DNA of 62,577 bases, taken from the NCBI GenBank assembly GCA_036500205.1, contig DASYCK010000056.1:1-62577 (forward strand), read 5' to 3'. Both the position numbers and the translations under genes were made by a program. Source of the stretch: DASYCK01 sp036500205. Its GTDB lineage: Bacteria > Myxococcota_A > Polyangia > Fen-1088. The notes under the pieces were generated by a model that saw nothing but the letters and a program-made list of their open reading frames with translations, was not told the DNA's origin and did not search any database. This document shows, piece after piece, positions 18,485 through 27,530 of the stretch (position 1 is the first letter of the stretch; every line of letters starts with the position of its first letter).

Positions 18485-18592
18485 TGCTCTCGCCGGGCCT
18501 TGGCCCTTGCCGGAATCGTAACGAAATGGTTGCCGCGAAAGCGTTGCGCATCTGGCATCAATGCGGCGCCGGTTTCTGTCCGGGAAATATCG

Positions 18593-21031
18593 ATGCGAGG
18601 TGGCAAGTCTACGAAGAATCAACGGCTCCCCGGTGCTCGGGCTTTGCCGTCGTTCGTCCTCGCCTGTGGCCTCGCGACGTTGGGCGCTTGCGATCAAGGC
18701 GAGCGAAGCGAGCAGCCCGTGGCGCCCGTGGACCAGAACCTCGGAACGATCGGCCTCGGCCTGACGCTGTCGTCCACCGTCACGGTCTCTGCCGTGACGT
18801 ACGGAATCTCGGGTAACGGCATCGTTCCGCTGTCAGGCCAGATCAACGTCTCGGATCCAGCCGCCACCCCGTCGGCGCAGGTGGGGGGGATTCCCGCCGG
18901 CGTCGGCTACCTGGTGACGCTCACGGCGCAGTCGACCGACGGTCTGACGATGTGCGCGGGCTCGGGGATGGTCGACGTCCGGGCGAATCAGCTCAACTCC
19001 GTCGTCGTGGCCATGGAGTGTCGCGCCACCGGAACGACGGGCGTGATCGACGTGGGCGGCTCCTTCAATAGCTGCCCCGTGGTGACGTCCTATTCGGGCT
19101 CACCGGCCACCGTCTCGGTGGGGGGCGCGGTGGCGCTCTCCGTGACCGCCAGCGACGCCGACAACGATCCGCTGACGTACGCCTGGACGGCATCCACGGG
19201 AACGCTCGGCAATGCCACCACCGCCAGCACGACCTTGACCTGCACGGCGCCCGGTCTGGTGACGCTCACGGTGGCCGTCTCGGACGGGATGTGTCAATCG
19301 GGGGCGATGCTGACCGTCACCTGCGTGCCGTTCTGCGCGGTCCGGACCGACGGCACCCCTTGCGACGATGCCAATGTCTGTACGCGGAACGACACCTGCC
19401 AGGCCGGCGCGTGCGTCGGCGCCAACCCGATCGCGTGTCAGGCGCTCGACCCGTGTCATTCCACGGGCACCTGCGACCCGCAGAGCGGGGTCTGTTCCAA
19501 TCCCAACGCGGCGAACGGGACCTCGTGCAACGACCAGAACGCATGCACGCAGCTCGATCAGTGCATGAACGGCGCATGCGTGGGCGCGGCGCCGGTCATG
19601 TGCATGGCGCTCGATCAATGCCACGCCGTTGGGACGTGCGCCGCGCAGAGCGGGCTCTGCTCGAGCCCGCCCGTCGGTGACGGGACGGCGTGTGTGCTGC
19701 AGAACGCGAACGCCGCCTGCGCCGCCGGGGCTTGCGGCGTCGTGTCGTGCAAGCCCGGCTTCGACAACTGCGATTTACGCGCCGACAACGGCTGCGAGGT
19801 GTCGCTGCCGACCTCCCCGGCGAACTGCGGACGCTGCGGCCGCGCCTGCCCCAGCGGTGCCTCCTGCGGGGCGGGCCTGTGCATCAGCGCGCCCCCCACG
19901 GGGCTGACGGCGGTCGCCGGCGGATGGAGCGTGCCGCTGGCCTGGACCGCCGCGCCGGGGGCGACCTCCTACACGGTGATGCGCGCCGCGGCCAGCTCCG
20001 GTTCCTTTCAGCCGCTCGGCACGACGACGGCGACCCGCTTCGTGGACGACGCGGTGGCGACCGGCGTGTCCTATGCGTACGCGATCGTGTCGAACAGCGA
20101 AGGGGGGGCGAGCGCGATGTCGGCGACGGCCAGCGCAACCCCGCTGGCGAAGCAGCTCTGTGTCACCGACGACGCGAGCTCGGTGCTGGTGTTCGACGCG
20201 TCGCAGGCGGGTGCCGTCGCGCCGGTGCGCACGTTGACGGATGAATTGACCGGGCTCGATGGGCCCGAGGGGGCCGGGGCCAATCTGATCACCGGCGAGC
20301 TGTTCGTCGCGCTGTTTGGCGGGAACGTCTCGGTGTTTCCGCTGTCGGGCGCCGGTGGCATCGCCCCGGTTCGCACCTTGACCGGCGCGGCGTCGGCGAA
20401 CGCCATGAGCTTCTTCGCGCTCGACGTCGACGTCGCGAACCACGAGGTGGTGACGGCGGATCAGGACACCGGGGGGAGCGTCGTGGTCCTCGATGATCAG
20501 ACCGGCGCCGTGAAGCGCGTGTTGACCGGCAGCGCGACGCAGCTCGGGCACCCCGTCAGCGTGATCGTCGATGGCCTGCACGGCGAGACGTTCGTGGGAC
20601 AGCACGACGCCGCGGGCACGCAGCAGATCCTGACCTTCGGCGCGTCCGACGCGGGCAACGGCGCGCCTCGGCGCGTGCTGGGCGGCACCGCCAACACCGC
20701 CGTGGGGGGATGGGCGCTGGCCTACGATCGCGTCCACGACGAGCTCTTCTCGGCGTGCAACTGCAACAACCTGGTGATGGTCTACGATCGGACGGCGAGC
20801 GGGAACGCTGCGCCCAAGCGGACCATTCAGCTGCCGCAGCCGATCGTTCGTGTGTCCTCGCTGGTGCTCGACACGGCGAAGGACACCTTGTGGGTGGCGG
20901 GGTGGGGGGGCGTCTCGAAGGGGCAGCTCATGGAGATTCCGCGCGCCGCCGACGGCGCGGTGACGCCGCTGCACCCGCCCGTCTCGATGGGGTTGGTGGG
21001 CAGCGCGCCCCGCCTGGCGCGCTGCAACTAA
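18593..21031 (+). CDS. Modular surface lipoprotein: PKD-like, Cys repeats, fibronectin III, beta-propeller-like
   Basis: 812 residues. The start at 18593 was chosen because the lipoprotein signal (SFVLACGLATLGAC) follows it. The further upstream ATG at 18440 would overlap a terminator hairpin. The N-terminal 180 residues (GTIGLGLTLSSTVTVSAVTY...CRATGTTGVIDV) parallel the upstream gene region by region, so the two are tandem paralogues. Next come Cys-rich repeats (CDDANVCTRNDTCQAGACVG, CNDQNACTQLDQC, CHAVGTC) and a CKPGFDNCDLRADNGCEV knot. A fibronectin type III-like domain follows (PPTGLTAVAGGWSVPLAWTA...SNSEGGAS), then repeated blade-like segments (LCVTDDASSVLVFDA, VRTLTG, DELFSACNCNNLVMVYDR). 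It is predicted to be an exposed outer-membrane lipoprotein for binding, with target unknown. The ribosome site is weak. A poor sigma-54-like element lies at 18552-18568. Confidence 0.85.
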   Translation: MRGGKSTKNQRLPGARALPSFVLACGLATLGACDQGERSEQPVAPVDQNLGTIGLGLTLSSTVTVSAVTYGISGNGIVPLSGQINVSDPAATPSAQVGGIPAGVGYLVTLTAQSTDGLTMCAGSGMVDVRANQLNSVVVAMECRATGTTGVIDVGGSFNSCPVVTSYSGSPATVSVGGAVALSVTASDADNDPLTYAWTASTGTLGNATTASTTLTCTAPGLVTLTVAVSDGMCQSGAMLTVTCVPFCAVRTDGTPCDDANVCTRNDTCQAGACVGANPIACQALDPCHSTGTCDPQSGVCSNPNAANGTSCNDQNACTQLDQCMNGACVGAAPVMCMALDQCHAVGTCAAQSGLCSSPPVGDGTACVLQNANAACAAGACGVVSCKPGFDNCDLRADNGCEVSLPTSPANCGRCGRACPSGASCGAGLCISAPPTGLTAVAGGWSVPLAWTAAPGATSYTVMRAAASSGSFQPLGTTTATRFVDDAVATGVSYAYAIVSNSEGGASAMSATASATPLAKQLCVTDDASSVLVFDASQAGAVAPVRTLTDELTGLDGPEGAGANLITGELFVALFGGNVSVFPLSGAGGIAPVRTLTGAASANAMSFFALDVDVANHEVVTADQDTGGSVVVLDDQTGAVKRVLTGSATQLGHPVSVIVDGLHGETFVGQHDAAGTQQILTFGASDAGNGAPRRVLGGTANTAVGGWALAYDRVHDELFSACNCNNLVMVYDRTASGNAAPKRTIQLPQPIVRVSSLVLDTAKDTLWVAGWGGVSKGQLMEIPRAADGAVTPLHPPVSMGLVGSAPRLARCN

Positions 21032-21055
21032 GCGCGAGGGGGACACCTGAGCGTG

Positions 21056-21125
21056 GGGGGGACTGCGTCCCCCCGCGGGCCCCCCGGGATCCTACTGAGG
21101 TGCGCCGGCTCGGCGAAGCCGAGCC
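21056..21125. terminator. Tandem hairpins between convergent genes
   Basis: GGGGGGAC/GTCCCCCC (21056-21063 with 21067-21074) and GGCTCGGC/GCCGAGCC (21107-21114 with 21118-21125) are perfect stems with 3-nt loops. A third inverted repeat, GACGCTTCG...CGAAGCGTC, occupies about 21158-21207. Bidirectional termination between 18593-21031 and 21265-25149 is likely. No gene is seen in 21032-21264. Confidence 0.6.
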
Positions 21126-21264
21126 TCCCGTCGACAAACCTGCTCGCTGCGCTCGCTCTGACGCTTCGACGAAAGGTAGCTCTGCCGCCGGGCGGAGCGA
21201 AGCGTCGCGGAGCTGGCCGTGGTGCTCTGGGCCGAACCGCGGCGTCCGCCTGTCGATGAAGGAG

Positions 21265-24200
21265 CTAGGGCTTCGGAAGCAGCTCGCAGCGGTTGTACTG
21301 GGGCTTCGGTTGGACGTTGCCCCGCTCGAGCTGGTCGAGATAGGTGAAGACGGCGAGGCCGGCGTTGACGGCGCCTCGCGTGGCCCACCGGTTGGCGTCG
21401 GTGTAGATCTGCTGTTGAAGGTCCGTATCGTACGAGGACGCGAGCTTGTACTTCGGATCCTGGAAGAGATAGTCCGGGCAATAAGGGATCATCGGGCCGC
21501 TGCTTCCGCCGACGGGGTTGTGGGCGCGGTAGCGATCCGCGGCGGCCAGCTCGGCGGGGTCGCTGGGCTTCTGCAGGCACATGGGGAACACGTTGCCAGG
21601 CTGAATTCCGTTCGTCAGGCGGCCCCCGTCGTCCAGCACGGGCGCGTCGCTGGGATAGACGATGGTGCCCGGGTGAGCGGGATCGTCGGCCCAGTAAAGC
21701 GAATTCACGGGATCGATTCCCACGCCCGCGGACGTGGAGGTCTCGTAGTCCACCCACGAGGGAGGGGACGTACCGGGGACCGGCACGCGGAGCATCACCC
21801 GATTCCCCGCGCTGCAGAGGTGCTGCCACATCTCCGCGTCGCCGTTCACGTCGATCAAGGCGGTGAGGTCGCTCCAGTTCAGGGCGCCGGTATCGAGGAT
21901 GCCGTCGATCTTCACGGCCCCCGGCGGGATCAGAGGAATCACCTGCGCGCACAGCGCCTGGGCCAGCTTCAGCATGTTGGGGGACGCGGCGGGGATCGAG
22001 TGCGCGGCCCGCGGTGCCCCGAGGATGCGGGTGGTGCCGACGATGTTGAGGATCGCATCGGGGATCTTGGCCCGGGTGCCCCCGAGCGCCATCCAGGCCA
22101 TGTAGCGGGCGCCCCAGTCGTCCGCGGTCAGGCCGCTCGCGGCCACCTGCGCGCCGATGGTGGTGCTCCCGTCCGAGCCAAGCTGCGTGTCGGCGGGACC
22201 GAAGATGCGCGCGCGGTTGCTCCCCGGCGCGGAGACGACGCCGAACAGCCCGTCCCGGAAGTCCGCCACCCGGGCCGTGCCGCCGGTCATGTTCGAGATG
22301 GCGTCGGATAGCAGGCCGTGCGAATCGGCCTGGGGGCCGTGACAGTTGATGCAGATGTTGGTGAACACCGCCGCGCCTGGCGCTTGCATGTAGACGGGGG
22401 CGTCGGCGGCCGGCGCGGGGTTCGCCTGCTTCAGCCAGCGCGGGACCGCGGTCCCGCAGCCGGGCTTGCCCGCCATGACCTCGGAGACCTTGCAGCTCGC
22501 CGAAAAATCGCAGCCGGCCTTCTGCTGCCACAGACCGAAGGGCACCTCGGTGAGGATCAGGTCCCGCAGCGTCTGGGTCGGGGTGGCGTTCTGGCCCAGG
22601 GAGACGGTCTGGATCTCGGCGAGGACGTCGGCGCGGCTCTGCAGCTCCTGCTTTTGGAGGTTCGCGTCCTGAGGCAGATCCCCCATGTCGACCCTGTTGT
22701 CGAGAATGACGCTGTTCCAGTCGGGCCGTCGCGGGCCCCAGTCGCCGGGGGGCTCGGTCAGATCGGTCACCACCCAGTGCGCGCGATCGGGAACCCCCGT
22801 CTGGGGTTGAAGCAGCATGTTGGGATCTTTCGGATCGAAGATGGGACCACTGGACGGGACGATCGGTTCGTTTCCGCCCGCCAGGACGACCGCCGGATCG
22901 ACGATGTCGGACGTGTCCGGGCAGAACGTGTAGCGTCCGGAGGTGTGATAGTCGGTCAGTCGCGTGGCCGCGTCGGTCATGGCCTGGGCGTAGCTGGGAT
23001 CGCCCGGCAAGACCTCCACGTAGGGCTGGGGATTCGTGTCGTAGGCCTTCGTCCCGAAGACGGCGTCCTCGTCGATCTCAGGGTTCTTCCGGACCGCGGG
23101 GATGCTGACCATCCAGTCGGCCATGATGGGCGCGGCCCGGCAGTCGTAGCCTGCCGAGTTCATGGGCATGTGCGGGAACACCACGAAGTCGTCGGCGTAC
23201 ATGAACGGCGTGTCGACGTTGCGGTACAGCAAGCTGCGCCAGGGGGCGGAGAGATGCGCGGGCTTCGAGTCCGTGCGCCCCTTGCACAAGAAGCTCTGGG
23301 TGACGTTCGTCGTGCTCTGGGCGCAGGTCTTGACCGACTTGGGCCACCAGTTGTCCTCGTCGACCGTGTAGTCGACCGGATACTCGCGCAGCGACGGCGT
23401 GATGTAGGGCATCGGGATGTCCTGCTGAATTCCGCGCTGCCGCAGCGGGCTGAACCGATCCAGCGGAAACTGGAAGATGCCGCTCGTCGACGTGGCCAGG
23501 AAGTTCAGCGCGTCCTTCAGGTCGGGGTTCTTCACCGACGGATAGCCGCGCGGGTTGTGACAGTGCGCGCAGTTTCCGACCAGGTAAGCCTGGGCCTTCA
23601 GCTCGGCGTCGTTGGCGAGCGGGCGCGCCGTTCGGGTGCCCTCCGACTTCTCGAGGGGGAGCACGTCGGCTGGTGACGACATCCCCGTGATGACGCCGTA
23701 GTCGATCAAGCGCTGCAGCTGGGTCAGCTCGTCGGGGCCGGACACCTCGTAGGCGCCACCGGTGCCGGTCTCGCGGCGGGCCACCTGCAGCGGAATGAAG
23801 CCCAGCACGAAGTCGGTGGTGGGGCTCCCCATGTGGCATTGAACGCAGCGCTGGCTCCCCGGGATGGCATAGTGCCGCTTCAGCCCGGGATTGTTGACCT
23901 CCAGCTCGTACTGCAGGTTCGCCGGCATGCTGTCCCGGATCATCTGCTCCTTCGGCTCGTCGAGCGTGTACTCGAACAGGCTGTCGGTGAACGGGGTGCC
24001 ATCGCGCAGGGGGAGCTGCGACAAGGTGGCGGTCGTCTCGTCGTCGCTCCAGACGTAGCTGCCGAACAGGGCGTTCTGTCGGGTCGTCCCGTCGGCGTTC
24101 ACCGTGTCGGGCCGGGCCACGATGATGCGTGTCTCGATCTTGCGGAAGCTGTCGTTGCCGTCGCTGTCGATCACTTCCTTCAGGAACGTCTTGTAGAAGC

Positions 24201-25149
24201 GGGTGTTCGGGGGGATGTCGAACGTCTGGGTGTCCTTGTCGAACGTGACCGACTGCCCGCGGGGCACCCGGATGTAGCGGAGCTTGCCGGAGCCGTCCGA
24301 CCACAGCGGATATTGCGGGGCGTAGGCGATGACGTTTACCTCCGCCAGCGCCTGGCTGTCGAGGGTCGTCAAGTCGGTCTCGCCCAGGGTGATGGGGAGC
24401 GCGGTCGCCGAGGCGAAGAAAGCGTCCAGCTGGTCCATGGTGTTCGCGCTCGTCCCCACGGTCCCCTTGGGGACGCAGTCGCCGATGTTGGTCAGGCTCA
24501 TTCCGACCTGGGGCGAGAGCATGTAGGAGTTCGAGGTCCCGGAGTCCACCGAGGGGACGGTGAACAGCTCGTCCGGTCGCCCCTGCGCCAGCCATTGCGT
24601 GAGCAGGTTCGTGAGCACCACCATGGGATCGGAGGCGGCCCGCTGCGAATAGGGGCCGCTGCCGGGGACGCCCGCCGGAGGCATGTAGACCGCCGGATCG
24701 TCGGAGGTGATTCGATCGATGACCGACTGATCGACGACCTGGCTGAAGGTGGGCGGCGTGACGTGGAAGTTGCCCAGGCTGTTCTCGACGTGACAGCCGC
24801 CGCAGTTCGCCTTGAACAGGTTGATCAGGTTCTCGGTGTAGACGGTTGTCGTGGACGACGCGACCTGAGCCGACATGACGCTCGAGCGGGCCGGCATCGC
24901 CTCGGAGCCGTGGGCGGGCGCGCAGGTGAGGGGGGTGATGGTGGCGGGAAGCACGCTGTCGGTCGCGCCACCGTCGGTGGCGGCCCAGTTCCAGTTCGAC
25001 GCGGAGCCGGGACCGCCGGGCGCCGAGCAGCCGGACAGTCCGGCGAGCACCGCCACCCAGGTCGCCCCGGCGACCAGGCCGGCGCGCGCGACCCGCGACC
25101 CGATTGCGATCAATCGCTGCTTCACGTCGCCGTTCTCCGCGGCCGTCAC
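21265..25149 (-). CDS. Giant tetraheme c-type cytochrome-like lipoprotein
   Basis: 1294 residues with a lipobox (VLAGLSGC, Cys41) and four CXXCH heme-attachment motifs: CGGCH at 116-120, CVQCH at 435-439, CAHCH at 527-531 and CINCH at 933-937. The hemes are far apart, with long segments between them that I do not recognise. This suggests several separate cytochrome domains rather than a packed multiheme core. Possible distal Met ligands follow (for example VYMPPAGVPGSG near residue 145). The ATG overlaps the stop of the upstream Cys-rich lipoprotein gene (ATGA), so the two are coupled. Predicted location is outer-membrane-anchored, periplasmic or surface; predicted role is electron transfer to or from an unknown partner. 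Length and domain mix are unusual. Confidence 0.85.
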   Translation of the reverse strand: MTAAENGDVKQRLIAIGSRVARAGLVAGATWVAVLAGLSGCSAPGGPGSASNWNWAATDGGATDSVLPATITPLTCAPAHGSEAMPARSSVMSAQVASSTTTVYTENLINLFKANCGGCHVENSLGNFHVTPPTFSQVVDQSVIDRITSDDPAVYMPPAGVPGSGPYSQRAASDPMVVLTNLLTQWLAQGRPDELFTVPSVDSGTSNSYMLSPQVGMSLTNIGDCVPKGTVGTSANTMDQLDAFFASATALPITLGETDLTTLDSQALAEVNVIAYAPQYPLWSDGSGKLRYIRVPRGQSVTFDKDTQTFDIPPNTRFYKTFLKEVIDSDGNDSFRKIETRIIVARPDTVNADGTTRQNALFGSYVWSDDETTATLSQLPLRDGTPFTDSLFEYTLDEPKEQMIRDSMPANLQYELEVNNPGLKRHYAIPGSQRCVQCHMGSPTTDFVLGFIPLQVARRETGTGGAYEVSGPDELTQLQRLIDYGVITGMSSPADVLPLEKSEGTRTARPLANDAELKAQAYLVGNCAHCHNPRGYPSVKNPDLKDALNFLATSTSGIFQFPLDRFSPLRQRGIQQDIPMPYITPSLREYPVDYTVDEDNWWPKSVKTCAQSTTNVTQSFLCKGRTDSKPAHLSAPWRSLLYRNVDTPFMYADDFVVFPHMPMNSAGYDCRAAPIMADWMVSIPAVRKNPEIDEDAVFGTKAYDTNPQPYVEVLPGDPSYAQAMTDAATRLTDYHTSGRYTFCPDTSDIVDPAVVLAGGNEPIVPSSGPIFDPKDPNMLLQPQTGVPDRAHWVVTDLTEPPGDWGPRRPDWNSVILDNRVDMGDLPQDANLQKQELQSRADVLAEIQTVSLGQNATPTQTLRDLILTEVPFGLWQQKAGCDFSASCKVSEVMAGKPGCGTAVPRWLKQANPAPAADAPVYMQAPGAAVFTNICINCHGPQADSHGLLSDAISNMTGGTARVADFRDGLFGVVSAPGSNRARIFGPADTQLGSDGSTTIGAQVAASGLTADDWGARYMAWMALGGTRAKIPDAILNIVGTTRILGAPRAAHSIPAASPNMLKLAQALCAQVIPLIPPGAVKIDGILDTGALNWSDLTALIDVNGDAEMWQHLCSAGNRVMLRVPVPGTSPPSWVDYETSTSAGVGIDPVNSLYWADDPAHPGTIVYPSDAPVLDDGGRLTNGIQPGNVFPMCLQKPSDPAELAAADRYRAHNPVGGSSGPMIPYCPDYLFQDPKYKLASSYDTDLQQQIYTDANRWATRGAVNAGLAVFTYLDQLERGNVQPKPQYNRCELLPKP

Positions 25150-27329
25150 GGACCCTTGACCACGACGTTGTCGAAGAAGGCCTCGAACGCCATGCTGCGA
25201 AACGACTTGGAGACGAACAGCCGCACCGCGACCGACTGGGTCGTGGCCGGCGTCGCCGTCACGCCCTGAACGGTCTTCCAGCTATCGGTGTCGGTGACGG
25301 CGGTCGACGTGTACTGGCCGAGCAGCGTTCCCGAGCAGTCGGTCGAGGGGAAGAAGTCGAGGTCGAGCCCGGCGACGCTGCTGCTGCCCTGTCCGCTGGG
25401 GATGAAGATCTGCGTGGAGAGCGTCAGGGCGATGCCAGCCGACACCGGCACGCATTGACGGGCGCCCCCCATGGTGATGCCGTCGGCGTCGGCGACCACG
25501 ACGTTGGTGACCCCCAGCGCGCCCGAGGTGGCGCTGCCAGTCGCGTCCTTGGCGCCGGTCCAGGTGGCGAGCATGCTGAACTCCGGTGTCCACGACGCGC
25601 CGCTGGTGGCGAAGTCGTAGTTGGACACGATCGACGCGGTTCCCGAGCCGATGACGCCGCCCGAGCCGACCACGCCTCCGGAACCGATGACGCCGCCCGA
25701 GCCGATGACGCCGCCCGAGCCGCCGACGCCGCCCGACGCCACGGCACCGCCCGAGCCGACGTTTCCCCCCGAGCCGACGACGACGTTCGAGCCGCCGGCG
25801 CCGCCCGCGCCCGCGCCCCCGGCTCCCGGGACATACCCGGGCGGGTCACCCACGGAGCAGGTGCTATCGCACTTGGCGATGTCGCACCGGATCAAGGTCG
25901 TGGCGAACCCGAGCACGTAGGGCTCCGGGTTGCTGGGATCCGCGTTCGCCAGGCGGTCCTGCAGATCGGACGGGAGGATCGACTCGGCCGCCGCCTCGAA
26001 CTGCGCGCGGCAGCCGCCATTTCCCAGCCCCTTGGTCCAGCAGTCTCCGTTCTCCTGGCTCGCGGTCCCGCAGTAACAGATCGAAAAGTCACCGTCCGGC
26101 TTGGCGCAACCGGTTTGACGCCCGCAAACGACGGCGGCCATGCAGAGATCACTCTTCGCCCTTCCCATGCCGGGACCGGCCGCCGCGGTTCCCGTGGCGT
26201 TCGCGCAGTTGCTGAGCGGAACCTTGCAGCCACCCGAGGACATCTGCTCGCAGGCCGTGCACTGGTAGTACGTCACGTTGCTTCCGCTGGCCGCGCCACC
26301 GGCCCCGCCAGCGCCACCCGCGCCGCCGGCCCCGTCATCCGAGCCGGCTCCGCTGCCACCATTGCTGGCCGCGGTGTCGCCGCCGGCTCCGCCCGCGCCC
26401 GTGGTACCGGGGTAGGCGGGATAGCCGAGACAGGGTCCTGGACACTTGGTGAAATCACACGTCTGCAGCAGGGTCGCGGCCGCCCCGAGCGCGTAGGTCG
26501 CGTCGCCGAGCGCCATCCCCACGTCCGTTGGTGCGCTCGTCTGAGAGCTGATCTCGGCGGCGTTCTCGAAGACCGTCCTGCACGGCCCGGTCTGAATCCC
26601 CGCGGTCTGGCTGCACAAGGTCTGGTCGACGCCCATTCCGCAGTAGCAGTTGGGGAAGGGGTCTCCGGGGGTCAGATCCCCGATGTTCTCGCAAACGGGA
26701 CCGCTCTCCAGGGCGGCTCCGTCGGGCGCGTCGCCCTTGGCCGCCACGGGATCGCACATCGGCTGACACTGGCTCTGGCGAACGCAGCTCAGGACCGCCT
26801 GGCACAGGTCCGCCTTGAGCATTCCCTTCGCCGGGCCGCCGGCGGCCGTGGGGGCAGGGAGGGGGTTGCCCTGATCGTCGACCATCGGCAGGCCGTAGCA
26901 CAGCGTATACGCCGCCTTGTTCCTGCCCTTCATGCACATCGCCGCCTCGCACTCGGAGCAGGTCTGGCCCGACGCGCCCCCGTTCGCGCCGCTCGTGCCG
27001 CCGCCGCCCGTGGTACCGCCGCTTCCCACCGGGGCGTCGGCCTTCGTATCGGTCGCGCCGTCGGTCGTGCCGGCGTCCTTCATTCCGCCCGCGCCCCCGC
27101 TGCCCGTCATCGGCGCGTCAACCTTGGCGTCGGTCGGCCCCGTGCCCGCGGCGCCCCCCGCGCCCGCGTCCTTGACGGCGGCACTGCCGCCGACCGCGCC
27201 GTCGGTGTGGATGTCACTGAAGGGGCCGCCATCGGAAGCCCCCGATTGCCCCGCGTCGTCGCACGACGTCATGGTGAGCGTGACCAGCAGGACCGTGAAG
27301 AACGATGCAGTCGATTGAAGCCAGCGCAT
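25146..27329 (-). CDS. Lipoprotein with two copies of an unrecognised Cys-rich module and a C-terminal beta-sandwich
   Basis: 727 residues. The signal ends LTMTSC. A Gly/Ala/Asp-rich spacer (about 25-120) precedes Cys module 1 (Cys124 to about 313: CSECEAAMC, DLCQAVLSCVRQSQC, CYCGMG, GPCRTVFENAAE, CDFTKCPGPC). A Gly-rich spacer follows, then Cys module 2 (Cys357 to about 487: CTACEQ, DLCMAAVVCGRQTGC, CYCGTA, GGCRAQFEAAAE, CDIAKCDSTC). A long GSGGxxGSGG linker leads to a C-terminal jelly-roll-like domain (about 565-727: NYDFATSGASW...FEAFFDNVVVKG), a pattern seen in carbohydrate-binding modules. The first gene of a two-gene operon with the tetraheme lipoprotein. Surface adhesion or binding is inference. 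Confidence 0.85.
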   Translation of the reverse strand: MRWLQSTASFFTVLLVTLTMTSCDDAGQSGASDGGPFSDIHTDGAVGGSAAVKDAGAGGAAGTGPTDAKVDAPMTGSGGAGGMKDAGTTDGATDTKADAPVGSGGTTGGGGTSGANGGASGQTCSECEAAMCMKGRNKAAYTLCYGLPMVDDQGNPLPAPTAAGGPAKGMLKADLCQAVLSCVRQSQCQPMCDPVAAKGDAPDGAALESGPVCENIGDLTPGDPFPNCYCGMGVDQTLCSQTAGIQTGPCRTVFENAAEISSQTSAPTDVGMALGDATYALGAAATLLQTCDFTKCPGPCLGYPAYPGTTGAGGAGGDTAASNGGSGAGSDDGAGGAGGAGGAGGAASGSNVTYYQCTACEQMSSGGCKVPLSNCANATGTAAAGPGMGRAKSDLCMAAVVCGRQTGCAKPDGDFSICYCGTASQENGDCWTKGLGNGGCRAQFEAAAESILPSDLQDRLANADPSNPEPYVLGFATTLIRCDIAKCDSTCSVGDPPGYVPGAGGAGAGGAGGSNVVVGSGGNVGSGGAVASGGVGGSGGVIGSGGVIGSGGVVGSGGVIGSGTASIVSNYDFATSGASWTPEFSMLATWTGAKDATGSATSGALGVTNVVVADADGITMGGARQCVPVSAGIALTLSTQIFIPSGQGSSSVAGLDLDFFPSTDCSGTLLGQYTSTAVTDTDSWKTVQGVTATPATTQSVAVRLFVSKSFRSMAFEAFFDNVVVKGP

Positions 27330-27350
27330 GGATTCCCGGACCCGGCCCCC

Positions 27351-27367
27351 ATCAACTACCGTGCCAT
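27351..27367 (-). promoter_or_regulatory. Sigma-54-like promoter of the Cys-rich lipoprotein / tetraheme operon
   Basis: Minus-strand reading ATGGCACGGTAGTTGAT. The -24 box TGGCACGG is perfect. The -12 box is TTGAT instead of TTGC(A/T). The predicted start is about 12 nt before ATG 27329, which makes a short leader with a poor ribosome site. Confidence 0.42.
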
Positions 27368-27414
27368 CGCGGCGGTGAAACGGACAGCGGATGTCCCCGG
27401 GAAAGTTGGGCGTC

Positions 27415-27454
27415 CGCTCTTCGATTCGCGGACACCGATCTCCGGATTTCGGAG
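27415..27454. repeat. Inverted-repeat boxes shared with 16355-16420
   Basis: CGCTCTTCGATTC (27415-27427) is identical to 16366-16378. CGATCTCCGGATTTCG (27436-27451) differs by one base from 16405-16420. CTCCG GATTT CGGAG (27440-27454) has the same 5-5-5 layout as 13926-13940. They lie about 70-100 bp upstream of the sigma-54-like element, a distance typical of enhancer sites. Confidence 0.55.
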
Positions 27455-27530
27455 AGACGCAGGTTCGACGCGCAAGGGACGCGGAATCGTTTCAAGCGGC
27501 TCCGCCGCGTCGTTATAGCTTCCGCACCGC

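Noticed and set aside
18552..18568. Sigma-54 promoter of the modular lipoprotein gene
   Set aside because: CTGGCATCAATGCGGCG has GG and GC at the right distance but poor -24 and -12 boxes otherwise, and would leave only about 13 nt of leader.
18440..18592. Upstream start for the modular lipoprotein at ATG 18440
   Set aside because: The extension overlaps a strong terminator hairpin and would place 51 residues before the lipoprotein signal.
25621..25830. DNA minisatellite or mobile repeat in the Cys-rich lipoprotein gene
   Set aside because: The repetition is explained by in-frame GSGG linker codons.
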